Source: Scatophagus argus (Eukaryota > Chordata > Actinopteri > Scatophagidae). From it: a DNA stretch of 64,000 bases. Of the stretch, positions 41,701-54,838 are shown in pieces (the first letter of the stretch is position 1; the number at the start of each line of letters is the position of its first letter). The translations under genes were made by a program, and so were the position numbers. Location of the stretch: the NCBI RefSeq assembly GCF_020382885.2, contig NC_058511.1, forward strand, positions 6,355,501 to 6,419,500, in the 5' to 3' direction. The notes below the pieces were generated by a model. The model ran no database searches, was not told where the DNA came from, and was given only the letters and a program-made list of their open reading frames with translations.

Positions 41701-44700
41701 TTAAAAGTAACTTGCATGTATTTTTTTTCACATTTTATTTGTAGCTCACCCGTTTCTGGAGTTCAGACACTTTTGTGAGAGCATCATTCTTCTCTTTTTT
41801 CAGTGCCTGAATTTGCTCTTTCATCCTTTTGTCATCCACTGTGTCCAAAAAAGCGCAGCATAAAGTACACAATCAGTTATATGTTACACTTATTACTGCA
41901 TTTTGTAATGTAACATGAAAACTTAAGTAAAAACTTACCAAGGTATTCTCTCTTCTTCACCTAAAAAGTTTTAGAAAAAGCCGTAAGTCTGATGTCTGAT
42001 TAACACAGTTTGAATGCACGCACACAATTTGAGAAGAGATGAGTAGTGACACTTACTGCCAACACGGTCCTCCAGAAGAAAAGGGTGAAGGTCATCACTC
42101 CAACCAAAGCGGTGATGACAACAGCCTGCCAAGGATAGCCATACAAGGTTTCACCTGGCTGCCACTCTTCTGGGAGTAATGAAATAATCTGATGATAAAA
42201 ACACAACCGCAATATTTAGAACAGGATCAGCTCTAATGAGACAATGCTGAAAAAAAAGCTAGTTTAATGAAGACAGAAGTTCTATGTCTCAAGATGTAGA
42301 ACAAACAGGGGGAAATACTCTAATTGACCTTCTCACTGTGATTAAATGTGATAAATATTTAAGAATAAAACGGAGAAAGAAGGCAAAGCATTATTTGTCA
42401 AAGCACAGCAAAACGTTCCTCCAGCAACTACCGCTCCTGACACATACCCCTAGACAGACAATCTGATGAACATAAAAAGAAACGAGTGATCAGTGAACAG
42501 TTGCTTTCTTCACACCACTGAGAAGAAAGCTCATCAAGATATCAGAGCATTACCATACAATAACAAGCACGCCAGGTGCTATGAATTTGACTGATACTCT
42601 TTTTTCCACTTCCAAATTTTCTACAGATGTTGTGATGATACTGTTAAGGAGAATTTGTGTAGTGAAAACTCAAAGTGACAGCTCTATGCACTATTTAAGG
42701 TATTACTGACATTGTTATAAATGGTTATTCAAACCATTTACACATTCCTGGTGAAGTTAATTTTACAGCTAAATCAATAATCATAAAATGGTTGTTTCCA
42801 AACAGATGAAGCGCTTAAGTAACAGCCAAAATTTACTACTCCATTAATGTCCAGTCATACCAACCACAAAGTAACCTTTGAACTGAACATGAGGCAATTC
42901 AGAGGGGAACACGCACCTTATGACTCTAATAACAAGCAGGGATTAGAAATAAATTAACATACCACAGTGCATGGAGGGTTTAACATGCTCTTTTCAGCCT
43001 TTTCAGACAGTTGCATTTCAAAAGTCTACATTTTTCAAAACAGAAATACCCAAAGGCAAAACTGAAACCATGATACGTTTATGGACACTCAAACTCTAAT
43101 CTACACAGAAAACAATATATATACCATGTCGAAGTTAAAGATATGGATCGACTAAGAGACATCGACAGCATCAGTTCATTTAATGAGTAAATTCGGGAAT
43201 AACAGTCAGTCTTGTTAACGTGAATGCCTATTAGCCATATGCTCATTAACACGTCAGCAGGCCATGACAGAATCATAAACACTTGACACAGGAGTCTGAC
43301 GGACTAAAGTTTGTTCACTTACATGTTGCACCTGCTTTAGAAACAACACGTAAACATGATCCGGTTCCATTACGGGTGGGGGTATTGTATCACTCTCCAT
43401 GCCAGTCTTTGAAACAAGCGCGGAACTAGCCCAAGTATGCTAGTTTGACAGATATTAGCTTTGCTAGTACGTCAGCAGTCGCTACCATGGAAGATAAACA
43501 GTTCAGCTAAGCTAGCGTTAGCTGTTAGCGTCGAAGCATACGGCGTCAGAGAAATAGTACAATGTCTAAAAACACCGACAACATTAGATCGAGAGGGTCG
43601 AGGGGGCTCGGTACGACTTGGTAACGACGGTCGGCTAACGGAAATTAGAGATGACTAGTAATATCCCATTCACTGTCAAAAAAAAAATCAACCGATAAAC
43701 TAGAGACGTGAGGTGAGCTGGAGCTTCGAATACGAAGAACAATTCCAGTAGAAAAAGCGATCAAGAACCTAAATTAGTTTCAGAGCCCAGCCTCCGTCTT
43801 ACAACTGTGTCTTTTGACAAATATCTGCCTTTCTATGCCAAAACAAGGCCTGCCGGCTGTGCTAAGTAGCCAGCTCAACGCCGGCTGTGTTGAACTTCAG
43901 CCTACACCGCGACAGTCAACAAGACAGATGGAGGGCTGTGCGACGTTCAGGAAACATCGGACATTCGACGTTTCCCTGATACAGAGGTCCCATTATCAAC
44001 TGTCTCGAACGGATCGCCACATCATACTTGAATTGATCTGCGCAGTGTCTAAAAGCAGGAGCATGCAAGCCATCAAAGTCGTTCAAAAACAAATTAAAAT
44101 CAAAAATCAAATCTAGTGTACACAGGAGAGTACAAATCTTTGACTTACCACCGTGATCCACTCTGCAACTTTATTCCTGATCATTGAAAGGACGCAGCCC
44201 ACGTAAACAATTCCAGTTGAGAGTAATCCCACTTCTTCTTCATTAATTTCTGACACAGGTTCCATGACATCTACAGGGCCTGAAAGAAATTTACCTGTCA
44301 GCTTATGTGTGCTATGGACAAAGTGAAAAATCTGCCAAAACTGTTTGTCATTTCATGCATTAGAAATAGTTAAAGTATCTCTCAAAACTATGTAAAGCAA
44401 AAATGGAACAAAACAAGACTCATCTGTGAGTTTGACCTAATAAATTAGCAGCTAGTTCAAAATGCAAGCGATTCATTAACTTCGATTATGTCACTTAGAT
44501 TAACAACCTGCGGGCGAGTGCTCAGCCTCAACACCAAGCCCCATGTCTAAGGGATTTTCCAGGGTGGCTTGTGGGACCTTTGGCATCTCTTCTGATGCAC
44601 TGAAGCTCGGCTGATTGTCTTTGTTTTTATTAAAGTGTCCGCCATCTTCCTCCACGTTGATGTCCGGTTGACCGTTCACGTCATCCAAAACTATCTGCTC

Positions 44701-47700
44701 TTCTTTCATCTCTGCTGGTCTTTCCTCGTGATCCATTAGTGTGAGGTTGTCACTCTCAGCCTCAGGGATGCTGTCAAGCTTGTCTTCTTCAACAATGTGG
44801 AGTGTGTCATCTTTTTCATTTAATTTCTGCTCATCTGCAATGAAAACATTAAAATATTAGGGATTAATCAAGGAGGTGAATTTCCAGGTGTGTTTGAAAA
44901 CTTTTCAATTAGTAATAACTGAATTTATTATGTGGCAGATTATTTTTAATCTCTTTTTGGTGCTCAGGTTTCAATCAAACATATCTTATCTATATTGATC
45001 ATACTTGCTGACACAAGGTGTGGTTTATGGCTTTGTCAAGAGCATTGTATTTGCTTCGTAGGAGGTCAGTTTGACTCTAAAGTTAAACAAACCATAGAAA
45101 TGTAAGGCTAGCAGAGGTGGGCTGGTAAAATCATCAAGTGGGACGAAACTATTTCAAATCTGTATTTTGGTTGTTCACTACATGGAATAAAATTGAACAT
45201 GAAGGACAAAAGTACTTGTGGAAAGTTGAAATTAGGCCGCGTTCACGCTTTGTACTAAAATGCATCTTGGGTGATGCAGGTGAGGGGTCAGCCAAAGGAC
45301 AAAAAGGATACTGCCAGATCAAATAGCTTGAGCTACATACCAGCTACCAAAATGACTCACATGAATTTACCTCTGGATGAATAAAGTATCTATCTAACCA
45401 TCTATTTATCTATCTAAACAACTAAAAAGGGATTAAAAGGGATGAGACATCTAATGGTTGGTACAATTATCTTTTCAAGCTGAAAGGCCAAACACAAATA
45501 TGCTTTTCCCTTTTAGCAGTCCTTTTGGCAATCCCTATTAGCAACAATCTGGGTATGATCTGGGAACAAGAGACTCGTCATAATAGTGCCTCAAAGGACA
45601 ATTCAGGCCTTCATATCTGTTGTGCCATAGTATCAAATTCTGCATTCACTTTATCTGCAGATGATAAGCTGAGGCAAAATACAGTTTCTGTGAAAGGCCC
45701 GTGTCAGTGGTTAAACAGTATATGTACGGTAATGGTAAACCCTGACTGTACCAATCAAAGACCAGTCAATCCTACAACCCTTATCTATACCAGATACTCA
45801 AATTCAAACAAACCTACCTTGGTCAACATCTGACTCTTTTTCTGTTGCCAAAGGTGTGCTGTCACTGGCTGCTGAATACTTCTGTCGCAGGCTGAATGCA
45901 AGCTCCTGGAAGTCATCCAGTATTTCAGTCTCCTCATCCAAAGCACTTGTGTCCATGTGTGGGTCATACTTGCGTTCTGTACTCTGGCTGTCCAGCATCT
46001 TCTCAATCTCGTCCAGGATCGTGTTTTCAGAGGCTTCCAGGATGCCCTCAAGTGCATTTTCAATGTCTTGTGTGGTACCCGTGTGTGAGCGACGTGTAGC
46101 CTGCAATTCTGTGTCCAAGTCAGAGAACATGGCCTCCACTTTAAAGAGATTCTTGAGACCCAGAAGCTTTTGGACCTGCTCCATTTTCTCCTCTGTAAAG
46201 TGGTCTCGGAGCAGAGTCAGTCTCATCACACTATCGCTGTACTCTGGCTCGGGAGTTGACACAGAGGGCAGTGTTGTTATGGGTAATGGTTCATTAGAGT
46301 ATGTGTCATTTGATTGTGAGAAAGAAAGTGCGTTTTCATCTTCAAGTAATTCCTCGTTCTCCTCGGCTTTCTCTTGATCTATCTCTGCATCTTTTTCGTC
46401 TTCCTCTGTAAGAAGTTCCTCATGAATGTCTGGTTCCTCCACAGATAATTCTGATTGACTGTTGTTACTCTCTAAATCTGTCATTAATTGGCCATGGACC
46501 TGATTATGTGGGCTTCCATCTACGATCTTCTCATCATCTTTGACATTTGAATTGTCCAACTGCGTCTCTTCAGTGGAGAGGTCCTTCTCTGTTTCAGTTT
46601 CAATACCAGCTAATTCTTGATGAGTCACTGTTTTGTTTTCTGTCAGCTCGTTGTCTAAATCTTTATTATGCTCCATCACAATGTCACTGTCCTGTATACC
46701 TACATTATCATTATTGATCTCTGAATCTTCGGAAACTCCCTCCTCTTCCTCTTCGTATTCGTTAGGTTCATCTGCTGTTTCATGTTTTGATTTTTTAGTG
46801 TCGGGAATGGCAGAGGTATCATCTTGTGATGCTGGATCAACAGATACTGTACGTGCTTCTGTTGGTTTTAATACTTCCTCAGGTCCAATCACTTCTCCAT
46901 CACTCTCATCATAACGATCAAAGAAGAGTTTTTCAGAGTCATCATTTGTTTCTTTATTATCTGTATGTACAGAACTGGAAAAAGAATCTTGAAGAACTGG
47001 TTCTATGTTCTCTGGCTCTTTTGGTAGTTCCATTTCTTCTACATATTTCTTTTCTTCCTCAAGACTCTGAGGGGTTTTTGGAGCGGCTTCTTCTTCCTCA
47101 ATGTCTTCATCTTCGTCTTCCTCCGAACTCAGATCGTGCACTCCAGGCTCTCCACCAGTGACAACCGAAAAAACTGCATCTCCAATTGATGTCCACATGT
47201 TCTTCTCCTCTGCAGTCTCTGGTTTATCATCATGTGCTGTTTGAGGACTTTCGAGCTTTTTGAGGTCATCAGATGCTGGAGTGTTCACGGTTTCTTCAGA
47301 GTAAGAAAGCAAAGGAGTTTCTACTGTAACATCAATGTCATCTTCAGGAGGATTCTCCACATGTTCACTTTCCTCCTCTTCATATGGAGTCACATTCTTG
47401 GTGGTTTCATCATCGGTGGCAACAGCATCAAAAGTTGTTCCAAGAGTGGTTTTTAACTCCGGGATTTGCACTCCTTCAGAAACTGAGACCGGTTCATTGT
47501 CCGAAACCACATCAACTCTGGCCGCAGATTCCAATTCAGATTTTTCGCTTTCACTCCTTTCTGACACAATATTTTCAAGAACAGACTCTCCTGTGTTTTC
47601 TTGCACAACTTCTGTATGTCCTGCAGATCTTTCAGTGACGTCAGGTGTAGCTACTGTTTCAGATTCTGCTTCTTTCATAGAAGATGATTCAGTTGCCACA

Positions 47701-49943
47701 TCGGGTTCGGGTTCAGGTAAAGAGGCACTTTGATCATCTGGGACTGTGCTGACATCCTCATAGTCATCATGATGCTCAGTTTGTTCTTCACTCTCAGTTA
47801 CCTCATCTGCTGTTGGCTGTGTTTCTTTCTTTTCACCCTCTGCCACTTGGCTTTGGTCAGATGTTTCCTTATTTTCACTGTTACTCTCTGCCAGTGAAGA
47901 GCCCAGTAGCAAATCTATGTTGTAGTTGTCAAACTTATCAAATCCAGTGTCAAAACAGACAAAATCTGTTTCCTGGAAAACAAAAAGAGAAAAGCTTAAA
48001 TTGCAAAGAATGTGCGTGGTAACTGCAGGGGGTGTGCTATTATGTTGATATTAAAAACTTTTGAATTAATAATGAAACCAAGATATTTTCATACCTCAGC
48101 TGGAAGTTCAAATTCTTTCTCAGTATAAATGTGGTTAATTGCAAGAAAGTCCTTTGGGAAATAGCCAAAGCTACTTCCAACCTATTGAGAAATACAAGAA
48201 GAGAACATGTTGAGGATTATATCTGCACAGCCAAACCTAGATGATTCCGATTCCAATTTTAATACTTGTTAATTTTCCTGTATTGCTTTACTTTGGTTTT
48301 CTTATTGTAAATATTATACTTTTTATTTCTAATTCTATATTTCACGCATGAGCGTCATGTTGTGTATTTGCACCTTATGCCAAGATAAATTCCCTGTATG
48401 TGTGAACCTATGTGGCAATAAAACTGATTAAACATTAACCACAGTACACTTACACTTCCGGCCCATAAGTCTGCCCTTCTACCAGACAATTTGTAATATA
48501 CATAGACAGTTTCTGATTTCTTGAAAGACAGGAACCGGCAGTCTGGTCCTGAGAAATCTTGCATTGCTTTTCCCCGACACAGGAGCACTGTGAAAGCAAA
48601 GCATGAGACATTGGAATTCTTTCAAAAAGGTTTATCAGTGTTATTTATCAGTTAGAGCTTTTAAGAATATCAAATAGCAAACCAATGGCAACCAATTTTC
48701 CAAAATGCATTCGAACAGAAAATAAATATTATTATTAAATACTCTTATTGCATTCATTATTTTCATTCTGTAATTTACGCAAGCTCAATCAGACATATTC
48801 AAATGTCTCGTTTCTTTCCAACCAACTATCCAGATTAATGTAATCGAACATTAAGAAATCATTTTTTGATTGATCGAAAAAGATCAACTGAACATTAAGA
48901 TAATTTTCTGTCCATCAAGTAATTGTGTCAGCTCTACAGTACACAAATTGAGACCAAAACTGATACAACAAAGGGAGTCAGCGGTCTCTGAATAAAATGA
49001 GGAGCACTGTGCCTTTGTTCTATGTGTTACTCTAATCTTTACTGTTTTATGACTCAAAACTACCTTTCCTTGACGATATGTCGCCAATATAACAATTTCA
49101 TATCACTTACAGCAGCCTTTTGCTCTGCGGTTAACACTTTGATGTGTTCAGGTAAACACTGTACCAGCTGTAACAGTCTCCTGAGGCTTGTTCTGCTGTG
49201 GGCTTAAATCTAGCAGTGCAAACTAAAAATGCAAACTTGGATTAACGGCACGTTACTAATTTGAATCCTCCTTCAGGTCATCACCTGAAGCAAACGTTAA
49301 GTTTGTTGGTTAAGCTACAAAATCAAGGAAACTGTTAACGTAAATCGGTATTAAGTAGCATTAGCTACGGGGTGAAAGGTAACAACCAAAGCTAAATTTT
49401 GCTTAACAATGGAGCTAGCAGCTGATGTTAACTATTGTTTACTCGGACGACGTTACCAGCACAGCTTTCACCCAAACCTGGCCGGAGGCTAATTAGCTGC
49501 TAACATTAGCTCCTTCCCACCAACAAGGCAGGCCGGAGCTGCGAGGCAACCGGCCAACACAGGATGCTCCTGAGCGAATAACCTTCCCAGGCTAATGACT
49601 AACTGTTAATATTAGCATCCCTTGTTCTGAATGAGCAGTAACGTTACACAGCTAAAACAGCATTATGGAGCAACTGCAGGAGGCAACCCAGGTCGCAGAT
49701 ATCGATTGGCAACAGGTCTAGAGATAAGGCGCAGTTTATGGCTAGCTGTAGTATCGGGATGTGGGAAGATGCATCCCTGAGGTCCTGACGAGCTAGTAGT
49801 TGCAACAAGCCAGCAAACTTACTGCTGCACTCCTCGTCGGCGCATCTTTTAAAGTCGGAGAACCGCTTTTCTAGGGCTGCAGTTGAAATAAAATTAAATA
49901 AAAGTAATAAAAAGCCTTGTCGGTAAAAGTATTTTGCTGCCAT
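35772..49943 (-). CDS. mia3: Transport and Golgi organization protein 1 (TANGO1/MIA3), full-length
   Basis: The 27 coding exons (1760 aa; human 1907) begin 49943-49823, 48587-48454, 48181-48095, 47972-45818 (giant luminal exon), 44834-44508, 44279-44149 and 42188-42057. Exons 8-21 (41960-41939 to 38956-38889) encode coiled coils. Exons 22-27 are 38662-38577, 38306-38193, 37607-37545, 37460-37414, 36770-36380 and 36028-35772. A signal peptide is followed by an SH3-like domain (about 35-114; FSGPDCRF, VYVYYKL, FGYFPKDF), an acidic luminal region to about 940, hydrophobic segments near 964-976 and 1007-1024, coiled coils about 1030-1440, and a proline-rich tail. TANGO1 sits at ER exit sites, captures procollagen in the lumen and binds Sec23 through the tail to build large carriers. 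Neighbours aida and taf1a match human 1q41, ruling out mia2. Confidence 0.96.
43323..43400 (-). CDS. mia3: Alternative first coding exon for a TANGO1-short isoform
   Basis: Inside intron 6 the minus strand has an ATG at 43400-43398, 26 codons (MESDTIPPPVMEPDHVYVLF then six more), and a consensus GTAAGTG donor after 43323 in phase 0. Exon 7 (42188-42057) also begins in phase 0, so joining gives an open frame of 801 aa with the second membrane segment, coiled coils and proline-rich tail but no SH3 or luminal part. Human MIA3 makes a short form (TANGO1S, about 785 aa) from an internal start at the same place in the gene. The 300 bp upstream is CpG-richer than the rest of the intron, as expected of a promoter. 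Amino-acid identity to the human short exon was not checked. Confidence 0.7.
43469..43474 (-). promoter_or_regulatory. TGACGT bZIP half-site upstream of the mia3 short exon
   Basis: Minus-strand TGCTGACGT lies about 69 bp upstream of the short-isoform ATG. The same nine bases occur upstream of the full-length start. Confidence 0.35.
45300..45425 (+). repeat. Retroelement-like tail with (TATC)n, mia3 intron 4
   Basis: ACCTCTGGATGAATAAAGTA followed by TCTATCTA-type repeats resembles the 3' ends of fish non-LTR elements or SINEs that end in AATAAAGTATCTATC. The body is too decayed to classify. Confidence 0.35.
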
Positions 49944-51411
49944 GCTGGCAGTTCTGTTGACTGGCTCGATTCAGCTGCTAGAGCATGAGCAGTGTGAGAA
50001 GGAGCCGACACGTCAGCACATCAGATCCGGCTGGGTGTAGGCGCGGATCGGCTTTCACAGGATGTAAGTTGGATTTGGTTGCGTCGTGACTGTGGGAAAC
50101 GATGCCGATTAGAGGCAGGGGGCACTGCACAAGTAGTCAACCTCACATTTTTATGTTTTCTTCTGGAATATTCCATACATCCAAGGGCAACTACACTATG
50201 TTAAAAAAACATGAGAGCCTGAAAAGCAGGTATTTCTTCTTCTTTGTCTTCTTCTTTTGAATAAAAGATTTGGACTGATGCCATGTCACTAAATCCTAAT
50301 AATCAGAAAAACAGAATAAAAGGGAAAAAGACCACAAATCAAACAGAATATAGACGTGTATACACAAGTGCAAGCAACTCTTTATACATTGTTTTATTTT
50401 ATCTTACACTATTCTAATTGAAATTTTGTATGCGTGTAGCATTAAGGGGCTTCGAATTGTATTTCAAACACAGAGAATAATATACTACGATATCCTAACT
50501 ATCTTTGGTTTCTCACAGTCAGTGAGGAGGTTATAAGAGCCTTTAGAACCAAAATGTAAAGAACAACACATGACTGTAAACAAAATCCAGTTTCTGTAGC
50601 TTCTGAAAGATCACACACGGCGCTCGTTTCATCGCAGGTCAGGTTGGCAGAAAAGGAAGTAGAAACAAGCGAAGAAGAAACTCTTTGCTCCGCCTTTTCC
50701 GACCACAGCAACCAATAGCCATACAGCTTTTCTCTCTATTTCCTTAGCTGCTGTAGCCTATTGAAAGCGTTTTGAGAGATCTTAACATGTGGAAGTAACA
50801 TTAATAAAACAATACTCAAGGCACGACACGGCCCTTGATCTCTTTGTTTTAAAAAACAGATTCGTTTCACTTGAACGTTAGCTCCCCGATGCATGTTAGC
50901 TTAGAGGCAAATTTAGCATCGGCACGTTGTTTACCTCCAGAAGCATGTGAGTGGCGTTAGTGCTCAGCAAATCACCAGGTAGGAGGTGAGCTAACTTTGT
51001 TTTAAAGAGAATATATTTAAGTTGGCCTCACTAAAGACCTCTCACCTCGATATAATTAAAATGATAAGGGTTGTTTGTCGGTGGTGATGGTTTATTCAAA
51101 ACTATGCTAAGAAAGCTAATTAGCAAACGTTAGTGAAATAGCCTCAAGTAAAACAGCACCCACTTAAAACTTACTTACAAGTAACTTAATTCTAAGTTAC
51201 TGTTAATTAAAGTCTAAAAACAACATATAACAACACTATCTCCGGTCACTGGTGAATTAGTCAGCTTGGACTTTTTTTGCATTTGTATCTATGCTCTGCT
51301 ATTTGGTGATACAGATTTGTTTTTCTCCCTGCAGGTGGAAGTCATACATCGAGCATCAGAAGAAGTGGTAAAAGTCAGTTGTATTAGCTGTGTCTAACTG
51401 TTGTGTCGATT
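49944..51411. promoter_or_regulatory. Divergent promoter region of mia3 and taf1a
   Basis: A 1.47-kb spacer between the two start codons. The mia3 side carries a minus-strand TGACGTGT at 50008-50015. The taf1a model needs an upstream 5' UTR, and a plausible non-coding first exon lies in the moderately GC-rich part around 50600-50990, before a pyrimidine tract and AG near 51335. No other coding exon was recognised. Confidence 0.55.
50008..50015 (-). promoter_or_regulatory. UPRE/CRE-like element upstream of mia3
   Basis: Minus-strand TGACGTGT is about 66 bp upstream of the mia3 ATG. The core TGACGTG is bound by XBP1, ATF6 and CREB3-family factors that control secretory-pathway genes. Function here is inferred. 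Confidence 0.45.
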
Positions 51412-54400
51412 ATGGATGATTTGGAAAGAGAGCTAGGGCTTCCTCAAGACTTAGAGCATGACGATGATTCCTCAGATGACAATTCCACAGTGGAAAAGAA
51501 AAAGTCAAAGCTCCCTCTGAGTAATCGCATGACTGAAGGTGAGTTGTGCAGTACCTCCATACGTTATTCTGTTTACAATGTGGAACCCATAAGAGTGATA
51601 CTGATAAATTGGGCAAATATATCGACTAATATTAACTTCTTGCAGAACTATTGATATCACTGTACATGTTGGCTGATCAAAGCTTCCATTTCAGAAATGG
51701 CATAAGAGAAAATTCAGGAACATTGTCTCCATAGAGAGAAACCAATGCGAAGTTTACTTTTCATCTGAACTTGATGCACCTTAGTCACACTTATTTAATA
51801 AGATAAATGTATAGATCCTTTTACAAAATGTTTGATTGTGTTATATGTATCGATGAAAAGGGATGACTGGTTGGCAAATCATTCTCACATTTTTTTACAC
51901 CCTCAAATATTAATATTGACATCAGCTGTAAAAATCCAGTATCACTCAAACTGTAGAACCTATAATAGTTATTATTTATGACAAGAGCATTCATGTGATC
52001 CAATAATACATTTGTTTTTATGTTAAGAGACACCTAGGGAGACTGGATTTCACCAGACTACAAGAATCTGTTTGGAGCACATCAGAGAAGCCCTGCTGCA
52101 TCACAAATGGCAAGAAGCAGCAGAATATATGGCATGTTACCCACAAATGTTAGAAGACTCGACCAATGGCACTGCTCAACAATATAAAGAGGTAGTTTTG
52201 GTTTTGTGTACCTTTGTATGTTTGTGTGACATGCAGTGACAAGCATTGCGCAACTTTAATTCTGAGACAAAATTTCTCCTGTTAAAACACAAATCCCCAT
52301 GCTCAACTCTGCAGAACAGCATTAATAGACTGTTTGCAACAAAAACTCTGACTAAAAACAACATTTTATTATTTTACCACCCAACCACAGTAACTTTGCA
52401 TATCGCAAACATTTCAATTGACTTGTTTTGTAAAGTATTAGTTATGCAAACGGTTTTGAAAAATCCACATCCTTGATATTAACACTCTCAATGCAATTTC
52501 CACCTCAGCTTATTTGGAGGATCAGTACTGAGATTCTTCACCATCACCCTAACTCAAAGATCGACGACTACAACAACGTCTATGAACGAATGAAGCACAC
52601 AGGAGTTAGACATTACCTGATGGTATGTTAGTAGTTCGTGTTTCCTTACTTTTTTTTTTTTACTTTGCTGAAAGACGTTTGAGATACTTTCATTGCATTT
52701 CTAGATCTGTCTGGAGCATTCATTTCACCTGCTGCTTAATGGGCACATGGAGGATGCAAAGCGTCAACTGTCTGTTGCTGAAAGTTGGAGGCATGGGAAG
52801 GAGTCAGCAGCTCAGCATCAGTGGACTAAACTGATTCAGGCCTATCGGAGTTTGCTGGATTATATCATCTGGTGTGACAAAAAGTTCACACACTGCAACA
52901 GTGGTGAGGTGATTCACACCTTAACAGCCAAAGCATCTATTATTTACTTGTATCCATTACACACTCATATGTTATATCACACTGCCACCTGCAGGTCAGA
53001 CCCACTAACTACTCAGATTAGAAAGGAGCTGAAGTCCTGGATAGCTTGCAGGAAACCTAAAAAGCTCTTAATTGTTTGCCTCAGATGAGATGTAAACTCA
53101 TCCTTCTCTTTCCAGATGATCCGGACTCTGGCGACAGCAAAGACATGCACAACTACTTCAGACAGGCTTCTGTGAATCTAAAGGAGATTTTGAAAAACCC
53201 TGGTGTCTGGGATCCCTTCATACTGAGTTACGTTGAGGTGAGCACTTTTTATATTACTGATATCACAATGTGAAGCAGATTAAATTAGAGCTAATCAAAA
53301 AGAGTGTTGATAATGAGTTAATTGTTTCATTAATTCATCAGTCTGTTTCATGCTCTTGATTTAAGAAATAGCCTTTTTGTCTTTAATGTTTCAAATGTTC
53401 TTGTTAGGCTTTTTTAAATTCAGTTTGAGGCCCAAATTGGACTTATGACATGACTGTTGTTTTATTGTAACAGATGCTAGAATTCTATGAAGGTCACGAG
53501 GAGGCTTTAAAAGTCCTGAATGACTACGCATATGACAACACTTTTCCACCCAATCCCAACGCACATGTTTATCTGTACCAGTACTTAAAGCGGCACGACC
53601 CTTCAGAGAGGAAGCTGATGAAAGTATTGAAGGTATAGCTGTATATTAAAAAGTTCTGCAGTTGTGATAAACCCCAACAAATTCTCAAATGCATTCTTAA
53701 AACTTTTTTTTCCGTATGTGGCAGAGTCTCCATGCATTAGTCCCAAGCCATGAGCTGATGCTGGAGTACAGTTCTCTCCTGCTTCACTCAGGTAAAAGCA
53801 GGTTTTTATGAATTAATATCTACAATTTGGCAAAAAAGTTCAGTTTCACCAGATAATTAATAACATTAATTACAGTGAAAAATAAAAAACTTTTTTTAAG
53901 CTGTGTTCATTATAACTAACTTACTGTTTTGATTGAAAAATATTTTTAGATGTTTTTGGAAAAGCTTCAAATGTTTAATTCAAATGTATTCTCTTTCATT
54001 ATAGTCATATCATCTGATAACATTTTTTTCTGTTGAACAATAGGCATTATTCGTGTGTTTTGTTTTCCTTCAGTAAAAAACACTGACATCCAGAAAGCTT
54101 TAGGAGTTGTTCTGGAAATGCTGGACTTTGCCTGCTGGAGGAGCAACCTCGACGTGTGGAAGCGTCTTAAAGCCATTATTCAAAAATTACAGTTACAGTA
54201 CGTGTAAAATTTTTGATTGAACTTTAAAGGGACTTCAGCTTTGTTTTCGTATATCACTTACTGTCTCTGACCCCTTGTGCTTTGTATAATTGTGCATTAA
54301 AGCAGAGAAGACTGGAAGGACATTGTCTCCAGAAAAATGGCTGAAAGAAAAGTCTGGTGGCCTGCGCTGCACTTCACGAGCTTCCATGCCAGTAAAGACT

Positions 54401-54838
54401 CTGAGTCAAACCCAGAGCTTATGGAAGTGAAGGCATCACTGACAGAAATCCTTTGTCCGGGTGAGTAGGTGTGCATGAGCGTGATATCATGTCCGGAGGG
54501 GTCATTTACTGTAACCGTTCAATCCTGAATGTCACACATTATCATAGTTATTAGAATAGGCAAAGATTGTCAGGCAGGCAACAATTGTCAATGACAGCAT
54601 TGACCAGGAAATACTACGACAATCTGTTGTTTTATTCTGTTTTATTATTCTATTGTCTTAAGAAATATTTCACTGATGCCAGAACTAGGTGTATAAATTT
54701 GTTTTTCCTTAAGAGACAGTTACAGCTACTGTAGACCTTATTGTAATGTTGCTTAACCAGCTCATCTGTGTCTTTGTTCTTATAGACCTGATGCTTAACT
54801 ACGCAGCCGAACAGGTAACCAGTGCAGCGCGGACTTGA
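51412..54838 (+). CDS. taf1a: TATA box-binding protein-associated factor RNA polymerase I subunit A
   Basis: Ten coding exons: 51412-51538, 52028-52191, 52509-52622, 52705-52903, 53116-53237, 53474-53632, 53725-53791, 54074-54203, 54306-54460 and 54786-54838 (429 aa; human 450). Matches to human TAF1A include EALLHHKWQEAAEYM, WRHGKES followed by KLIQAY, GVWDPFILSYVEMLEFY, VLNDYAYDNTFPPNPNAHVY and KVWWPALHF. TAF1A (TAFI48) is part of the SL1/TIF-IB complex, which with TBP recruits RNA polymerase I to ribosomal DNA promoters in the nucleolus. The N-terminus is acidic (MDDLERELGLPQDLEHDDD). Exon 8 probably ends TACGT before GTAAAA; other donors there break the frame. The last exon is short and its final residues are less certain. 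It is divergent from mia3, as in human. Confidence 0.95.

Noticed and set aside
45856-47733. Serine-rich plus-strand open frames
   Set aside because: They are antisense to the acidic mia3 exon 4; GAA/GAG/TCA codons read as Ser/Phe/Leu-rich shadows.
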